A stretch of DNA of 64,000 nt, from the NCBI GenBank assembly GCA_021018995.1, contig CM037589.1, forward strand, positions 8,695,001 to 8,759,000. The letters run 5' to 3'. Source of the stretch: Chloranthus sessilifolius (lineage: Eukaryota; Streptophyta; Magnoliopsida; Chloranthales; Chloranthaceae). The notes under the pieces were generated by a model. The model saw only the letters and a list, made by a program, of their open reading frames with translations. It was not told where the DNA came from and made no database searches. The first letter of the stretch is position 1, and each line of letters opens with the position of its first letter. Shown here in pieces: positions 12,282 through 24,097 of the stretch. The translations under genes and the position numbers were made by a program.

Positions 12282-13604
12282 ATGTGGAAACAGAGGTCTC
12301 GAGAACTATGGTTGCAATCAGGCGATCTGAAATCTTCGCACTTTCATTCGAGGGTGTCAGCACGGAGAAAACATAATCTAATTTATGGCATTTTTATTCC
12401 ATGGGGAGCTAGAAGATTGACAAAGAAGATATTAAAACTGTTCTCCATGACTGGTATAGAGTCATGTTCACAGCGAGTTCCACCAATCAGTCATGAAGTG
12501 CTAGAATCCATCCATGCTTCGGTGACTGAAAGCCAAAACCATTTTCTCCTACAAGAATTCAAAGCACAAGAGATCCAACTTGCACTTTCCCAGATGCACC
12601 CCCTAAAATCCTTAGGGCCTGACGGTATTCCTGCAATTTTTTTCCAAAAATTTTGGCACTTTACTCATCATGATATTCTGGCTGTTGTGCTTGGTTTTCT
12701 GAATGGCAACACTGATATTTTCACAATTAACCACACACATATTGTGCTCATTCCCAAAGTCAATAACCCAAAGAACATGAAGGACTTTTGATCTATTAGC
12801 TTGCGTAATGTTATTTACAAAATTATTTCCAAGGTCTTTGCTAATAGGTTGAAAAATGTGCTTCCCTCTATCATCTCCCTTAATCAAAGCGCTTTTGTGC
12901 TGGGACGTCTTATCACCGATAACATGTTGGCGGCATATGAAGTAGGCCATTTTCTCAAACATAATAGGCAGAAAGGTGACAAATTTTGTGCCATTATATT
13001 GGATGCTAGTAAAGCCTGTGATCGGGTAGACTGGGGCTTTCTTGAAGGGTGTCTCCTCAAATTAGGCTTTTTTGAGCGTTGGATAAACCTTATATTGAGA
13101 TGTGTTTCCACTATCGTGTTCTCCTTCCTTTTTAATGGCTATATTTCTAGGATGATGAAGCCTACCAAGGGTATCCGACAAGGAGATCCCCTGATCCCGT
13201 ATCTCTTTATTCTTTATGCGGAAGTATTTTCCTCCATGTGCACTAATGCTCTCATGACAAAATCTATCTCTGGAGTCCAAATTTGCAGGAATGCGCCTCA
13301 GATCTCTCACCTTCTTTTTACCGACGATAGCTTAATTTATTTCAAAGCTGATATTGCAGAAGGGCAAGAAATCATTCGAATGTTACAAAAGTATAAAGCG
13401 GCATCAGGTCAAATGATTAATCTGGAGAAATCTTCCCTATCCTTTAGCATCAATGTGGAGCATACCCGCCGTGTGGAGCTTCAGAACCTATTTGGTTTCA
13501 AGAGTGCTAGCCCCCATGAGAAGTACTTAGGCCTACCATCTTTCCTGGGCCGATCAAAGATGAAAGGTTGTGGCTATATGAAAATCGGGTGTGGAACAAA
13601 TTAG
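12282..13604 (+). pseudogene. LINE-1 ORF2: reverse transcriptase domain
   Basis: Two frames (12282-12791 and 12801-13604) cover the L1-type reverse transcriptase. Motifs seen in order: MHPLKSLGPDGIPAIFFQKF (palm entry), HIVLIPKV, then FRPISL-like (degraded at 12788), ANRLKNVLPSIISLNQSAFV, CAIILDASKACDRVDW (first catalytic Asp region), KGIRQGDPLIPYLF, and LLFTDDSLIYF, where the usual FADD catalytic box reads FTDD (about 13317-13328). An in-frame stop separates the two frames. The family normally makes cDNA at nicked chromosomal DNA; this copy cannot. Confidence 0.9.
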
Positions 13605-13790
13605 AGATGTAGAATGATAAACTTTTTTCTCGAGCCGGAAGAGACTCTCATCAAGGTCGTAGCCCAAGCCATTCCAACTTATGCAATGAGTTGTTTCCGG
13701 CTTCCTATGAACCTCCTAAGTTCTATTACATAGTGTATTTCATGGTTTTGGTGAGGCAAACCTCGAAAGAAGAAGGGCATTCATAGGATC

Positions 13791-14189
13791 TTGTGGAGGA
13801 ATTTGTGTCATGCAAAATCCGAGGGTGGTTTAGGTTTCAAGGATTTATCCGCCTTCAGCAAAGGCATGCTCTGGAAGCAAGGGTGGCGTTTTCTCACAAA
13901 CCCCTCCTCTCTAGCAGCCCGAGTCCTCAAGGCCAAATATTACCACTCCACCACCTTCATGGGTCCCAAGTTGGGCTCCAAGCCGTCATGCACATGGCAC
14001 AGTATATGGGGTACCAAAGAAATTTTAGAGAAGGGGTTGATGAAGAGAATTAGAAATAACCGACACACACGGATTTGGGAAGACAGATGGATCCCTGCGG
14101 GTCCACGTCTTCCATTCTCACGCCTAAGGGCATGCCTCCGAGGATGGCTGCAGAGCTCATTGAAGGGCAGCCTAGAAGATGAAATTCTA
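13791..14189 (+). pseudogene. LINE-1 ORF2: post-RT region, interrupted by Copia B
   Basis: The frame reads WRNLCHAKSEGGLGFKDLSA then GMLWKQGWRFLTNPSSLAAR and ILEKGLMKRIRNNRHTRIWED, the connector between RT and the zinc-finger (zf-RVT) region of plant LINEs. It stops at the Copia B left LTR (14190). The same protein resumes at 21492 beyond Copia B (FWPEDADIILKIPLP...), so the LTR element sits inside the LINE reading frame. Confidence 0.85.
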
Positions 14190-14669
14190 TGTTAGAAGTT
14201 TCTATTTTGGTAGCCATCACTATGGTCAAACCGTTGACAGGTGAATGGTATAAGATCAACCTTGAAATGTGTAATTATTCCGGTGAGTTTGAAGAGAATA
14301 GGCAACTAATTAGTGAGTCTTTTAGTTAAGGTATGATTATGATTTCTAATCACAATATAATTAGTATTTTTAGTCCTTAATGGGATAAGACTGTTTGGCT
14401 ATAAATATAAGGGGTGTTTGGTCCCAACGATTGCTCGACATAATTCAATCCTTCCTATTGGTGAAAGCATCCCCATTGTGCTAGGAGATTTGAAGGCGAG
14501 AAGATCATTGAAGATCGGACACCGACCATTAATGGCTCACACACAAGGTGCGCATATTTATATAATTTATGGATTGTATGTTTATTGGTTTTTGATTGAC
14601 CATGCGCCTAGATCCTACGGCTTAAATTTTGGATGGACGGATTGAAGGATCCGTATTTGAATTCCAACA
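14190..14669 (+). repeat. 5' LTR of Copia B
   Basis: 480 bp, TG...CA termini, directly followed by the primer-binding site. A TATA-like box (GGCTATAAATATAAGG, about 14398-14413) fits the expected LTR promoter. Confidence 0.95.
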
Positions 14670-15127
14670 ATTGGTATCAAAGCCTAGCCTGGTGTTTAAT
14701 CGGTCAAAGTATTGAATACCTCTTGATCATCTATATTTATAGTTTTTTGTGATGGCCCGATTTTGGGATACACTCAAGGTGTCCGATTCACGTTAAAGTT
14801 ATGAATCGGCACTTGTGTATTTACGACCCGCGCTAAAGTTAACCGGACGGCGCATTGCATCGCCGCCGGGTCTGCAGTCACCGATGAGGGGGGAGGGTCA
14901 TTAAACTAAAAGTAAATTAAAAAAAATAAAGTTCTATGTGGTTCTTTGTGTGATCCTTGGGTAGAGCTCTTTTCCGAACGACGGCACTGCCGACTTGGCG
15001 TCGGCGACGTTTGGCGACGAACTCGGCCGACGCCACTAGTGGGGGCGGTAAGTCCTTAGGGGGCTGCGGTGATTGTTGTTGTTCTTTGTCACCAAAAAAA
15101 AACTTTGAAGAAGATGAACAGTAAAAA

Positions 15128-15660
15128 GGGGGGGGGGGGGGGGTTTGGGAGACTCGGATCAGGTCCGGTCCAATGCCGGCCCACCTGACCGGGGCGGCCC
15201 CGACCCACCTGCTGAGGTCCATTCGGCCTTTTTGGCCCATGGCCTGACCGGATACCTCGACCCGCTTGGCCTATTTGGCCCAACTGGCCCGCCTGGGCCT
15301 ATTTGGCCCACCCGACCCACCTAGGCCTATTTGGCCCACCCGGCCCACTGGTCGCGACCTAGTTGGCCCACACAACCCGTTGGGCCTATTTGGCCCACCT
15401 GACCCGCCTGACCCGCTTGGCCCTTTGGACCATGGCCTGACTCGCCTGGCCCGTCTGACCTTTTGGACCATGGCCCGACTCGCCTGGCCCGTCTGGCCCT
15501 TTTGGCCTTTGGCCCGACCCGCCTGGCCCCTTTAGCCCTTGGCCCGACACTCTGGCCCCCTGGCCCACTCGGCTTTTGGCCCATGGATTGACCTACAAGG
15601 CCCCAGGGCCCACTCGACCACTAAGGCCTATGGCCTGGCCCAATTATGGCCCTTTGAATT
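15128..15660. repeat. G-run and GGCCCA-type minisatellite in the Copia B leader
   Basis: A 16-base G homopolymer (15128-15143) is followed by about 500 bp of irregular repeats built on TTGGCCCACC/CTGGCCCG words. Base composition is far richer in G+C than in the surrounding element. Open frames on both strands here (for example 15266-15535 and 15327-15584) are translations of the repeat and are not credible proteins. Confidence 0.85.
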
Positions 15661-16257
15661 CCTTATTTTTCTCAGACATTTTCTGGGCTATTTATAGGTC
15701 CGATTTTCGGACATTATATATGAATTTTGACTTTCTCGGGCATTTCAGATCCGTTTTTTATGTCTATTTTTGACAAGGAGCTCTCTATTGTAAAATATTC
15801 ATGACCTGATGTTATTTTTTCACTTTTTAATTAGGTAATCATTAATTTTTTGAGTACCATTAATTGGAGTTGGATAGTGGAGGTTGTGCTCCACCACCAT
15901 GACTGGTACTTACACATTATCATACTCGATCATTGTCAATTTTGACGCTTACTCATAACACGGTTTGGACTTAGCTTATTTTTTAATATCACTTTCGTAA
16001 TCATCTAAAAATATTATCAAACCTAATTTGACAGCATAGCTTGGAAAGATTCTTCTGTCCAACGGTGATGATCCTTCCTAGTGTCGTGGTTTTCATAGTG
16101 AGGTTTAATTTTGTCCAAGACCGTGTTACAAATTCAGTGAAAGTCTGTAGTGAACGTTGGCGTCACAACATAAGGGATTCTTCTGCCCAACAATGATGAA
16201 TCACTTAACGTTATATGATGGTTGTATTTCACTATTCATTATTTTGTGTGTGGGTAC

Positions 16258-16400
16258 TGCTAGCGTGTTGTGACTCGACTCAACAGAGGGTCATAACGAC
16301 GCAATTAGTACCACAATCATTAAGAGAGATTGAGGAAGCGGCTAGTGTGTTATGACTCGACCCAACGGAGGGTCATAATGACACAAATTGTTTCTCAATA
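16258..16400. repeat. Short tandem duplication in the Copia B leader
   Basis: Two copies of GTGT(T/A)GTGACTCGAC... each followed by an AGGGTCATAA(C/T)GACAC-like word lie about 82 bases apart. Another pair (GATTCTTCTG(T/C)CCAAC at about 16049 and 16168) lies just upstream. They are probably leader-specific repeats of this Copia lineage. Confidence 0.6.
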
Positions 16401-16548
16401 AAATCACATTGATTTTAATTTTTATATTCCTTGACATATTTTAACTCTTGCGTCACCTACTATCATTATAACCTTGTGAAATTGCTAGTTACTTCAATTG
16501 TATGTGGACATAATAAACCTCTTAATTATTGTGCAGCATTGAACCCGT

Positions 16549-19500
16549 CTTCCATAACTAATATGATTGGTGGAATTGAATTTCTAAGTGGCTCAAATTA
16601 TGGCAAATGGAAGGAACAAGTTATTATTGTTCTAGGTTGTATGGATCTTGACTATACTATACGATCTGATAAACTCAAGGTGCTCACCGCTGATGCCTCA
16701 GCTGAAGATCTGGCAGTGAACAATACGGATTTAGAAAAATGGGATAGATCAAATCGTATGAGCCTCATGATCATAAAGAGTTTCATTACTGATGCGATTC
16801 GGGGAGGTATTTCTGACTCGCACAATGCAAAGGAATACATGCAAGCCATTAAGGAATAATTTTAAGGGACTTCTAAAGCACTTGCCAGTAGTCTAATTGT
16901 TAAAATGGGAACCATGAAATATGATGGTCATAGCGGCGTACGGGAGCACATTATGAAAATGAGTGGCATGGCAACTCAATTGAAAGAACTGGACATGGGT
17001 TTTTCTTAGGGTTATCTTGTTCACTTCATTATGACTTCTCTTCCTGCACAATTTGGCTCGTTCAAGACCAATTATAACACGCAGAAAGATAAGTGAAAGA
17101 TAAACGAGCTAATCGCTCACTGTGTCCAAAAAGAAGAAAGACTTCGGGTTGAAAAACCTGATAGTGCCCATTACGCCGCTCTTTGACCATCGAAAAGAAT
17201 TTTCAAGCGAAAGAAGGGCCAATATAAAGGAAAGAACGTGAAAGCTCCTCCACCGAAAAACAAACAAGGAGAAGCTAGTAGATCTACTTCTGGCATCAAG
17301 TGTCACTTCTGTAAGAAGAAGAGACACATTAAGAAGAATTATCAAAAATACAGAGATTGGCTAGTTAAGAAAGGTAATGACCTAGCCTTTGTGTGTCTTG
17401 AATCACTTTATGTTGATGCTCCACGCAATACTTGGTGGATAGATTCTGGTGCAACTATTCACATAAGTAATTCAATACAGGGATTTCGATCCAGCAGAAA
17501 GCTAAGTAAAGGCGAATGTACCATCAAACTCGAAAATGGAGTAGAAGCAGACGTGGAGGCCATTGGGACTCTCCATCTCATTTTAGATAGTGGTTTCATT
17601 TTGGATTTAGTTGATACTATTTATGTTCCAAGTATCACTAGAAACCTTATCTCAATTTCTAAATTGGATTCATTAGGTTTTGAATTTAAATTTGGACATA
17701 ATATGTTTACTCTATTATTTAATTCCGATATTGTGGGTGGTGGCTCATTAGTGGGCAATCTTTATCAGTTGAACTTGGATTCATCTTACGCCCAATCTTT
17801 AGTTTCTATGCATGTGAATGATAAAATTAGTAAGAAACGAAAATGAGCAATCGACAACTCCTCCATTTTATGGCATAAATGTTTAGGCCATATATCTAAG
17901 GATAGAATGGAGAGGTTAATTGAAGATGATATACTCGATGCGCTCGATTTCTTTGATTTCACTACTTGTGTAGATTGCGTTAAAGGAAAACTCACAAAAG
18001 CTAATAAGAAAGGGGCTATCAGGAGCACGAGTTTACTCGAAATAGTCCACACTGATATTTGTGGACTGTTTCCAACTCTCGCTATTGGTGGTCAAAAGTA
18101 TTTTATTACCTTCACTGATGATTATTCTTATTTTAGTTATATATTTCTCATTCATGAGAAATCTGAGGCTCTGGATATGTTTAAAATCTATAAAGTCGAA
18201 GTTGAGCTACAACTCAATTCGAAGATTAAAATTGTAAGATCTAATAGAGGCGGAGAGTACTATGGTAGATACTCTGAAACAGGTCGCAATCCAGGACCAT
18301 TCGCCCTATATTTACAAGAGCATGGCATTGTCGCTCAATACACCATGCCGGGAACACCTGAACAGAACGGTGTAGCTGAAAGACGAAATCGCACTCTTAT
18401 GGATATGGTGAGAAGCATGTTATGCAACTCTAAGTTGCCTATGTTCTTGTGGGGAGAAGCCTTGAAAATAGCGGTGCATATCCTGAATCGAGTTCCTAGT
18501 AAGGCGGTTCCCAAAAATCCTTATGAGCTATGGGCAGGAAGAAAACCGACTTTAAGATATTTACACATTTGGGGCTGTTTGGCTGAAGCAAAGGTGTACA
18601 ACACACAATTAGGAAAATTGGATCCTAAAGTTATAAGTTGTCATTTCATTGGTTACCCTGATAGGTCAAAAGGCTATCGATTTTATTGCCCCACTCATAG
18701 TACCCGAATCGTTGAGACTAGATATGCCAAATTCTTTGAGGATCGTGAGAACAGTGGGAGTGTTGAGCCTAGGAAAATCACTTTTAAGGAAAATCGGGTT
18801 ATAATTCCTATCCCTTTTATCCAAGAAAAAGTGGCACAAACACCAGTTATTCAAGCAATTGTTGATGCACTTATGACTATGCCTAATGCAACACCCCACA
18901 TTGAGGAGGTTCTTGCTCCCATGGCGACTGCCAATGATCAACCATTGCGTAGATCAGAGAGAGCAAAGAAGCCAGCCATTTCTGATGACTATATAGTTTA
19001 CCTTAATGAGAGTGAGTTTGATTTTGGAAATGAATAAGATCCTGTTTCCTTTAGCCAAACCATAAAGAGCGACAAATCCACTCAATGGCTCAAAGCTATG
19101 AAAGATGAGTTTGAATCAATAAAACATAATTCGGTCTAGGATCTTTGTGAGTTACCTGAAGGAGTTAAGCTTGTAGGCTGTAAATGAGTCTATAAAACTA
19201 AACAAGACTCCAAAGGTAATGTAGAGAGATATAAGGCCAGATTAGTCGCTAAATGTTTCACTCAAAAAGAGGGAATAGACTATAAAGAGGCATTTTCTCT
19301 TGTCTCTAGAAAGGAATCCTTTCAGATAGTCATGACATTAGTAGCTCATTTTGACTTAGAATTGCATTAAATGGATGTTAAAACTGCTTTTCTGAATGGC
19401 GACTTGCATGAAGATATCTTTATGACACAACCTGAAGGTTTTCAGGTTGAGGGGGAGAGTCATTTAGTTTGTAGACTCAAAAGGTCTATATATGGTTTAA

Positions 19501-20460
19501 AGCAGGCATCTCAACAATGGTACTTAAAATTTCACGAAGTCATTTCAAATTTTAGTTTTAAAGAAAATACTGTGGATCAATGCATATATCTTAAAATCAG
19601 TAGGAGTAAGTTTATCATCCTTGTTTTATATGTTGATGATATCTTACTTGCGAGCAGTAATTTGCGCATGTTACATGAGACAAAGAACTTTTTATCAAAG
19701 AGTTTTAATATGAAAGATCTTGGTGAAGCTTCCTACGTGATAGGAATTGAGATTCATCGAGATAGAGCCCGTGGCATATTGGGATTGTCTCAAAGAACTT
19801 ATATTGATAAAGTTCTTAAAAGGTTTAACATGCACAATTGTTCCGCTACTGTTGCCCCTGTCATTAAGGATCGATCTGGAGAGAAAACAGATGGAGACAA
19901 TTCCCTATGCATCGGCAGTTGGGAGTCTCATGTATGCACAAGTCTGTACTCGTCCAGACATAGCGTATATAGTTGGCATGATTTATAGGTATCAATGTAA
20001 TCTTGGTTTGGATCATTGGAAAGCAGCTAAGAAGGTTTTTCGCTATTTACAAGGGACTAAAGGACACATGCTCACATACAAAAGGTCGAATAACCTTGAA
20101 GTTATCGGTTATTCAGATGCTGACTATACTGAGTGTCAAGACACTCGTAGGTCCACATCGGGTTATATTTTTATACTTACAGGTGGACCTATATCTTGGA
20201 AGAGCGTTAAACAAACGTTGACTACTTCGTCCACTATGGAAGCAGAATTTGTTGCATGTTTTGAGGCAACATGTGACGCGATATGGTTGAAGAATTTTAT
20301 CTCAGGGCTTCGAGTTGTTGATAGTATTTCAAGGCCGCTGAAAATCTTATGTGATAATTTCGCTGCGATTGCTATCTCCAATAACAACAAGATTAGTGGG
20401 GGTTCCAAATATATTGATATAAAATACCTTGTTGTAAGGGAGAAAGTTTAGAATCAAATT
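16549..20460 (+). pseudogene. Copia B gag-pol coding region (fossil)
   Basis: Recognisable parts in Copia order: gag with a SNYGKWKEQV motif; a zinc-knuckle-like CHFCKKKRHIKKN; aspartic protease WWIDSGATIHIS; integrase with the [16 protein letters not shown] box; reverse transcriptase with MDVKTAFLNGDLHEDI and VLYVDDILLA; and RNase H with GYSDADY and SSTMEAEFVA. Domain assignment is secure. The region is broken and is reported only as a fossil. Confidence 0.9.
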
Positions 20461-21009
20461 GTATCTGTTGAAAAGATAAGTACGACACTCATGTTGGCTG
20501 ACCCTCTCACTAAAGGCTTACCTCCCAAGCTCTTTTTGGAGCATGTTGCGCGCATGGGGCTAACGGATAATTTTGATAGCCTTTGAGAGTGGATATATGT
20601 GAGTGAATACATTTGTTTAATTGATTTAGAAATAAAGCTTCTTTATTTGTTTTTATATTTTTATGCACATAAAACTTTGGAACATATGGTGTCAGTAGAT
20701 GGCAATAAAGTAGGACCAATATTAGATTGAGTTTACATGTAATCACCATTCAGTTTGTAAACTTACAATCTGTGTGAAATCATATTAGTTGGAATCCATG
20801 TCGGTAATGACTTCCAATACGATAACTAATGAACGGTCATGTATCGATGACATGATATATTGACTTCATTGATTCTATATTGAAATTCTCATTGGACCGG
20901 ACTGATTATAAAGACTTTGATTGAGATTGATTGTAACTTACCATTCAAAGAAAGTTAGCTAACATTTGGTAATCGGAGTTTATTGACATAGTTTGGCCAA
21001 GTGGGAGAC

Positions 21010-21491
21010 TGTTAGAAGTTTCTATTTTGGTGGCCATCACTATGGTCAAACCGTTGACCGGTGAATGGTATAAGATCAACCTTGAGATGTGTAGTTGCTA
21101 TTTCGGTGAGTTTGAAGAGAATATGCAACTAATTAGTGAGTCTTTTAGTTAAGGTATGATTGTGATTTCTAATCACAATATAATTAGTATTTTCAGTCCT
21201 TAATGGGATAAGACTCTTTGGCTATAAATATAAGGGGTGCCTGGTCCCAACGATTGCTTGACATAATTCAATCCTCCCTATTGGCGAAACCATCCCCATT
21301 GTGCTAGAGATTTGAAGGCGAGAAGATCGTTGAAGATTGGACACCGACCATTAATGGCTCACACACAAGGTGCGCATATTTATGTAATTTATGGATTGTA
21401 TGTTTATTGGTTTTTGATTGATCATGCGCCTAGATCCTACGGCTTAAATTTTGGATGGACGGATTGAAGGATCCGTATTTGAATTCCAACA
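21010..21491 (+). repeat. 3' LTR of Copia B
   Basis: 482 bp, about 95-96% identical by eye to the 5' LTR. It starts immediately after the polypurine tract and ends where LINE-1 coding resumes. Confidence 0.95.
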
Positions 21492-22240
21492 CTCTAATCT
21501 CATTAAAGAACAATTTTGGCCTGAGGATGCGGATATTATACTCAAAATTCCCCTACCTTCTTCCGATGTCGATAACAAGCTTGTGTGGGTTTTCAACACA
21601 AATGGTACTTTTACTATGAAGAGTGCATATTATGTCATCAAAAGTATAGCGAAAGCTAACAATAATGTAGCCGACCCAAGCAAAGAAAACCCGAACAAAG
21701 ATGATGTAATATACCGAACAAAGTGAAGCTGTTTGTATGTCGAGCCTGCAAAGATGTCCTACCAGTCCAGTACAACCTTGCCCAAAAAAGAATTACTGAC
21801 AATTCATCATGTACCTTATGTGGGTGGTGCGAGAAGGAAACCACGATTCATGCTCTTAAGAACTTCCCATCAGTTCAGCGGCTTTGGTTTTCCTCATCGT
21901 TGGGACTACGAAGCAAAGAACACCAGGTGGTTTGCTTTTTAGATTGGTGTTACGTAATTATGATGGAGAAGGAGGAAGAACTCGAGCATTTCTTGATGAT
22001 TGCCTGGTCTATCTGGAACTTCCGTAACAAGTTGTTGTTGGGGGAGGTCACGGGTGATCCTATGCATCACATTCATTGGGCAGAAGTTTTTTTGATTGAG
22101 TTCATCGTAGCTAATGGAAAAAATGTTGGTACTCAAAGGGCTACTAATAGCAATCCCAAATGGTGTAGGCCACCCGACGGAATCTAGAAAATGAATGTTG
22201 ACAGGCCTGGAATAGAACGACCATCTTTGATGGTATTGGG
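21492..22240 (+). pseudogene. LINE-1 ORF2: zf-RVT region and start of RNase H, after Copia B
   Basis: It reads FWPEDADIILKIPLPSSD, then VWVFNTNGTFTMKSAYYVIK, then, in another frame, VKLFVCRACKDVLPVQYNL and CTLCGWCEKETTIHALKNFP, a typical plant LINE zf-RVT module with its Cys/His set. It then reads AWSIWNFRNKLLLGE, and ends PKWCRPPDGI.KMNVD, the first strand of the terminal RNase H (RVT_3) domain, where the first catalytic Asp normally sits. The RNase H frame is then cut by the hAT element at 22241 and resumes at 23266. Confidence 0.85.
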
Positions 22241-23257
22241 TAGGGATGCAGGTTCGGTGTACCAAAGTGAATTGAAATCAAAATTTTCGGTTTTCGGTTC
22301 GGTACACTACAAACTGAAATCGAACTGAACTATGAATCGGTTCGGTTCAGTGTACAGATTTCCACAAATGTCCAAACCGAAATAGAAATCGAAACCCATT
22401 TTTTCGGTTTTCTATTCGGTTTAGATAAGATCGGTTCGATCGGTTTGAATTCTAGGGAGAGAGAGATGGATTCTAGAGAGAGATTTAGAAGAATACCCAA
22501 ATAATAGTTTCTAGAGAGAAATTCTCCGTCAGCCTCCTCTCGCCGGATTTCTCCTCTCCTTGGAGTTCTCCGCACCGCCCATCGTCAGTTCTAAGCTCGG
22601 ACATGGATATTTGGGTCAGGTGAGGCCATGAGGGCTTGACTTTTGTGATTAGGAGTAAAACCGATGTTTGAGTAATGGTGGATGCCATTAAAGCTCAAGA
22701 CCGGAGAGGACATTAGAGCTCAACGTCGGAGTTCTCCTTCCTCTCCCCAGAGTCTCTCTCTCTCTCTCTCTCTCTCTCTGAGACTACTTTTTTCTTTTGA
22801 TAATGACTTTTTGTATTTACTAGTATATATAATATGTTATATATATAATAATATAATATAATATATATTAATATTATATATATTAGCTTGGGTGTTGGGA
22901 GACAGCTATATTGGAATTGAATTTTTTTTTAAACGAGTTGTATGGGATTTGGACATGTAGGCGGACAGCTGCAGAGAGAGAGGAGAAAAAAAAGGAAAAA
23001 ACTCAAAAAGCCTTAAAAGCACCGGTTAGGTGTAGGCTCGGTTTGGGGAGTCGGTTCGGGTCGGTTTGGGCCGGTTCATGCTGGTTTTGACCTATTAATG
23101 GGTCCGTTTACTCAACCTACCTAATCGGCTCTCAGTTTTCAACCAACCAAACCAAAAACTAAATTTATTTCACTTCGGTTCAGTTCGGTTTAAGTCGATT
23201 TTCTAGACGGTTCGGGAGGGCCAGTTTTTGGTGTTCGATTAAGGGTTTGTATCCCTA
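22241..23257. mobile_element. Non-autonomous hAT element (hAT-1), copy in unit 1
   Basis: 1,017 bp. It starts TAGGGATGCAGG and ends GTATCCCTA, a hAT-type terminal inverted repeat, and is flanked by the exact 8-bp duplication GTATTGGG (22233-22240 and 23258-23265). It interrupts the LINE-1 RNase H codons. The interior has no transposase. It holds many CGGTT(C/T)GGTT words near both ends, a CT microsatellite (about 22747-22779) and an AT-rich core. Confidence 0.9.
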
Positions 23258-23265
23258 GTATTGGG

Positions 23266-23667
23266 GCAGTGATAAGGGACTTTGAGGGTCTGGTGCTTGG
23301 ATCGATGAGCAGAAGCTTTCAACGCACATGGGACCTGTTACACACAAAATTGTTTACTTTATATGATGGATTGTGTTCGCCCGCGATACTAGGTTTCAGG
23401 ATATTATTCTTGAAAGTGACTCCCTTAATGCTGTTAATCTTATTAACAATGCTTCGGAGGACCTTTCTATGTTCTTTATGCTAGTGCATGATATAAAGAA
23501 TTGCTTGGCATCTTTTAAATTTGCAATATGTAGACTTCTAAACAAGGAAGCCAATTCAGTGGCTCGCGCTCTTGCCAAATTTGGTTCCAGCAACGATGTA
23601 TCTCATGTGTGGTTGGAGGAAATTCCTTTATCTTTTGAGCACCTTGTTCTCTCTAATCCAATTTAAT
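23266..23667 (+). pseudogene. LINE-1 RNase H domain (RVT_3), unit 1
   Basis: The frames read VIRDFEGLVLGSMSRSFQRT, then DIILESDSLNAVNLINN and NKEANSVARALAKFG, ending SFEHLVLSNPI and a stop. These are the conserved blocks of the RNase H domain at the C terminus of plant L1 ORF2: E-x-D in LESDS and H/N-x-x-N/D-x-x-A in the last helix. A frame change lies between the first two blocks. The poly-A tail follows 20-30 bases after the stop. Confidence 0.85.
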
Positions 23668-23750
23668 GAATTGAATTATTTGCTTTCTAAAAAAAAAAAC
23701 ATGTTTAATTGGGCTGAGACATATGCCAATGATAAATTATCACTTGGGAA

Positions 23751-23928
23751 TAGGGCTCTCAATGGGTTGGGTTGGGTCGAAATTTGGCCCGTACCCGGCT
23801 CGAAAAAAGTAGTACTTTCTATCAAGCAAACCCGGCCCGGTATCCAGATCAGGTTAAACATTTTACAAACCGGATAAATTCGTGCCAGGCATGGGTTGAG
23901 TGTTCCAACACCTGGCCCGCACCCGACC

Positions 23929-23987
<59 letters not shown>
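23751..23987. mobile_element. Left part of hAT-2, in unit 1
   Basis: Starts TAGGGCTCTCAATGGGTTGG, the same terminus as the complete copy at 27424, and ends in (TA)n at the unit junction. It was truncated by the duplication, not by independent insertion. Confidence 0.8.
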
Positions 23988-23989
<2 letters not shown>

Positions 23990-24097
23990 TCAAAGGGCTA
24001 CTAATAGCAATCCCAAATGGTGTAGGCCACCCGACGGAATCTAGAAAATGAATGTTGACAGGCCTGGAATAGAACGGCCATCTTTGATGGTATTGGG

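Larger units (their letters stand above)
14190..21491 (+). mobile_element. Copia LTR retrotransposon B, structurally complete
   Basis: Two LTRs of about 480 bp (14190-14669 and 21010-21491) begin TGTTAGAAG and end AATTCCAACA. A methionine-tRNA primer site TTGGTATCAAAGCC (14671-14684) follows the first, and a polypurine tract CCAAGTGGGAGAC precedes the second. Flanking pentamers are TTCTA and CTCTA, a 4/5 match to a target duplication. Internal order: long leader (14685-16540), gag with a zinc-knuckle-like region (about 16549-17350), protease (about 17430), integrase (about 17860-18620), reverse transcriptase (about 19360-20000), RNase H (about 20090-20460), the normal Copia order. The LTRs differ at about 20 positions, which suggests an age of a few million years under usual plant rates. 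Looks whole in structure, but its coding region carries about half a dozen breaks; fossil. Confidence 0.95.
22131..23987 (+). repeat. Tandem segment, unit 1 of 3
   Basis: Runs from ACTCAAAGGGCTACT in the LINE-1 RNase H region, through the hAT-1 insertion, the rest of RNase H, the LINE poly-A tail (about 23690-23699) and the left part of hAT-2, to a (TA)n run of about 55 bases. Unit 1 still joins true LINE sequence on its left (ATGTTGGT before ACTCAAAG), so it is the ancestral position. Confidence 0.9.

Noticed and set aside
15266-15584. Several overlapping Gly/Pro-rich frames on both strands
   Set aside because: They translate the GGCCCA minisatellite of the Copia B leader; frames on both strands over the same bases are expected from such composition.
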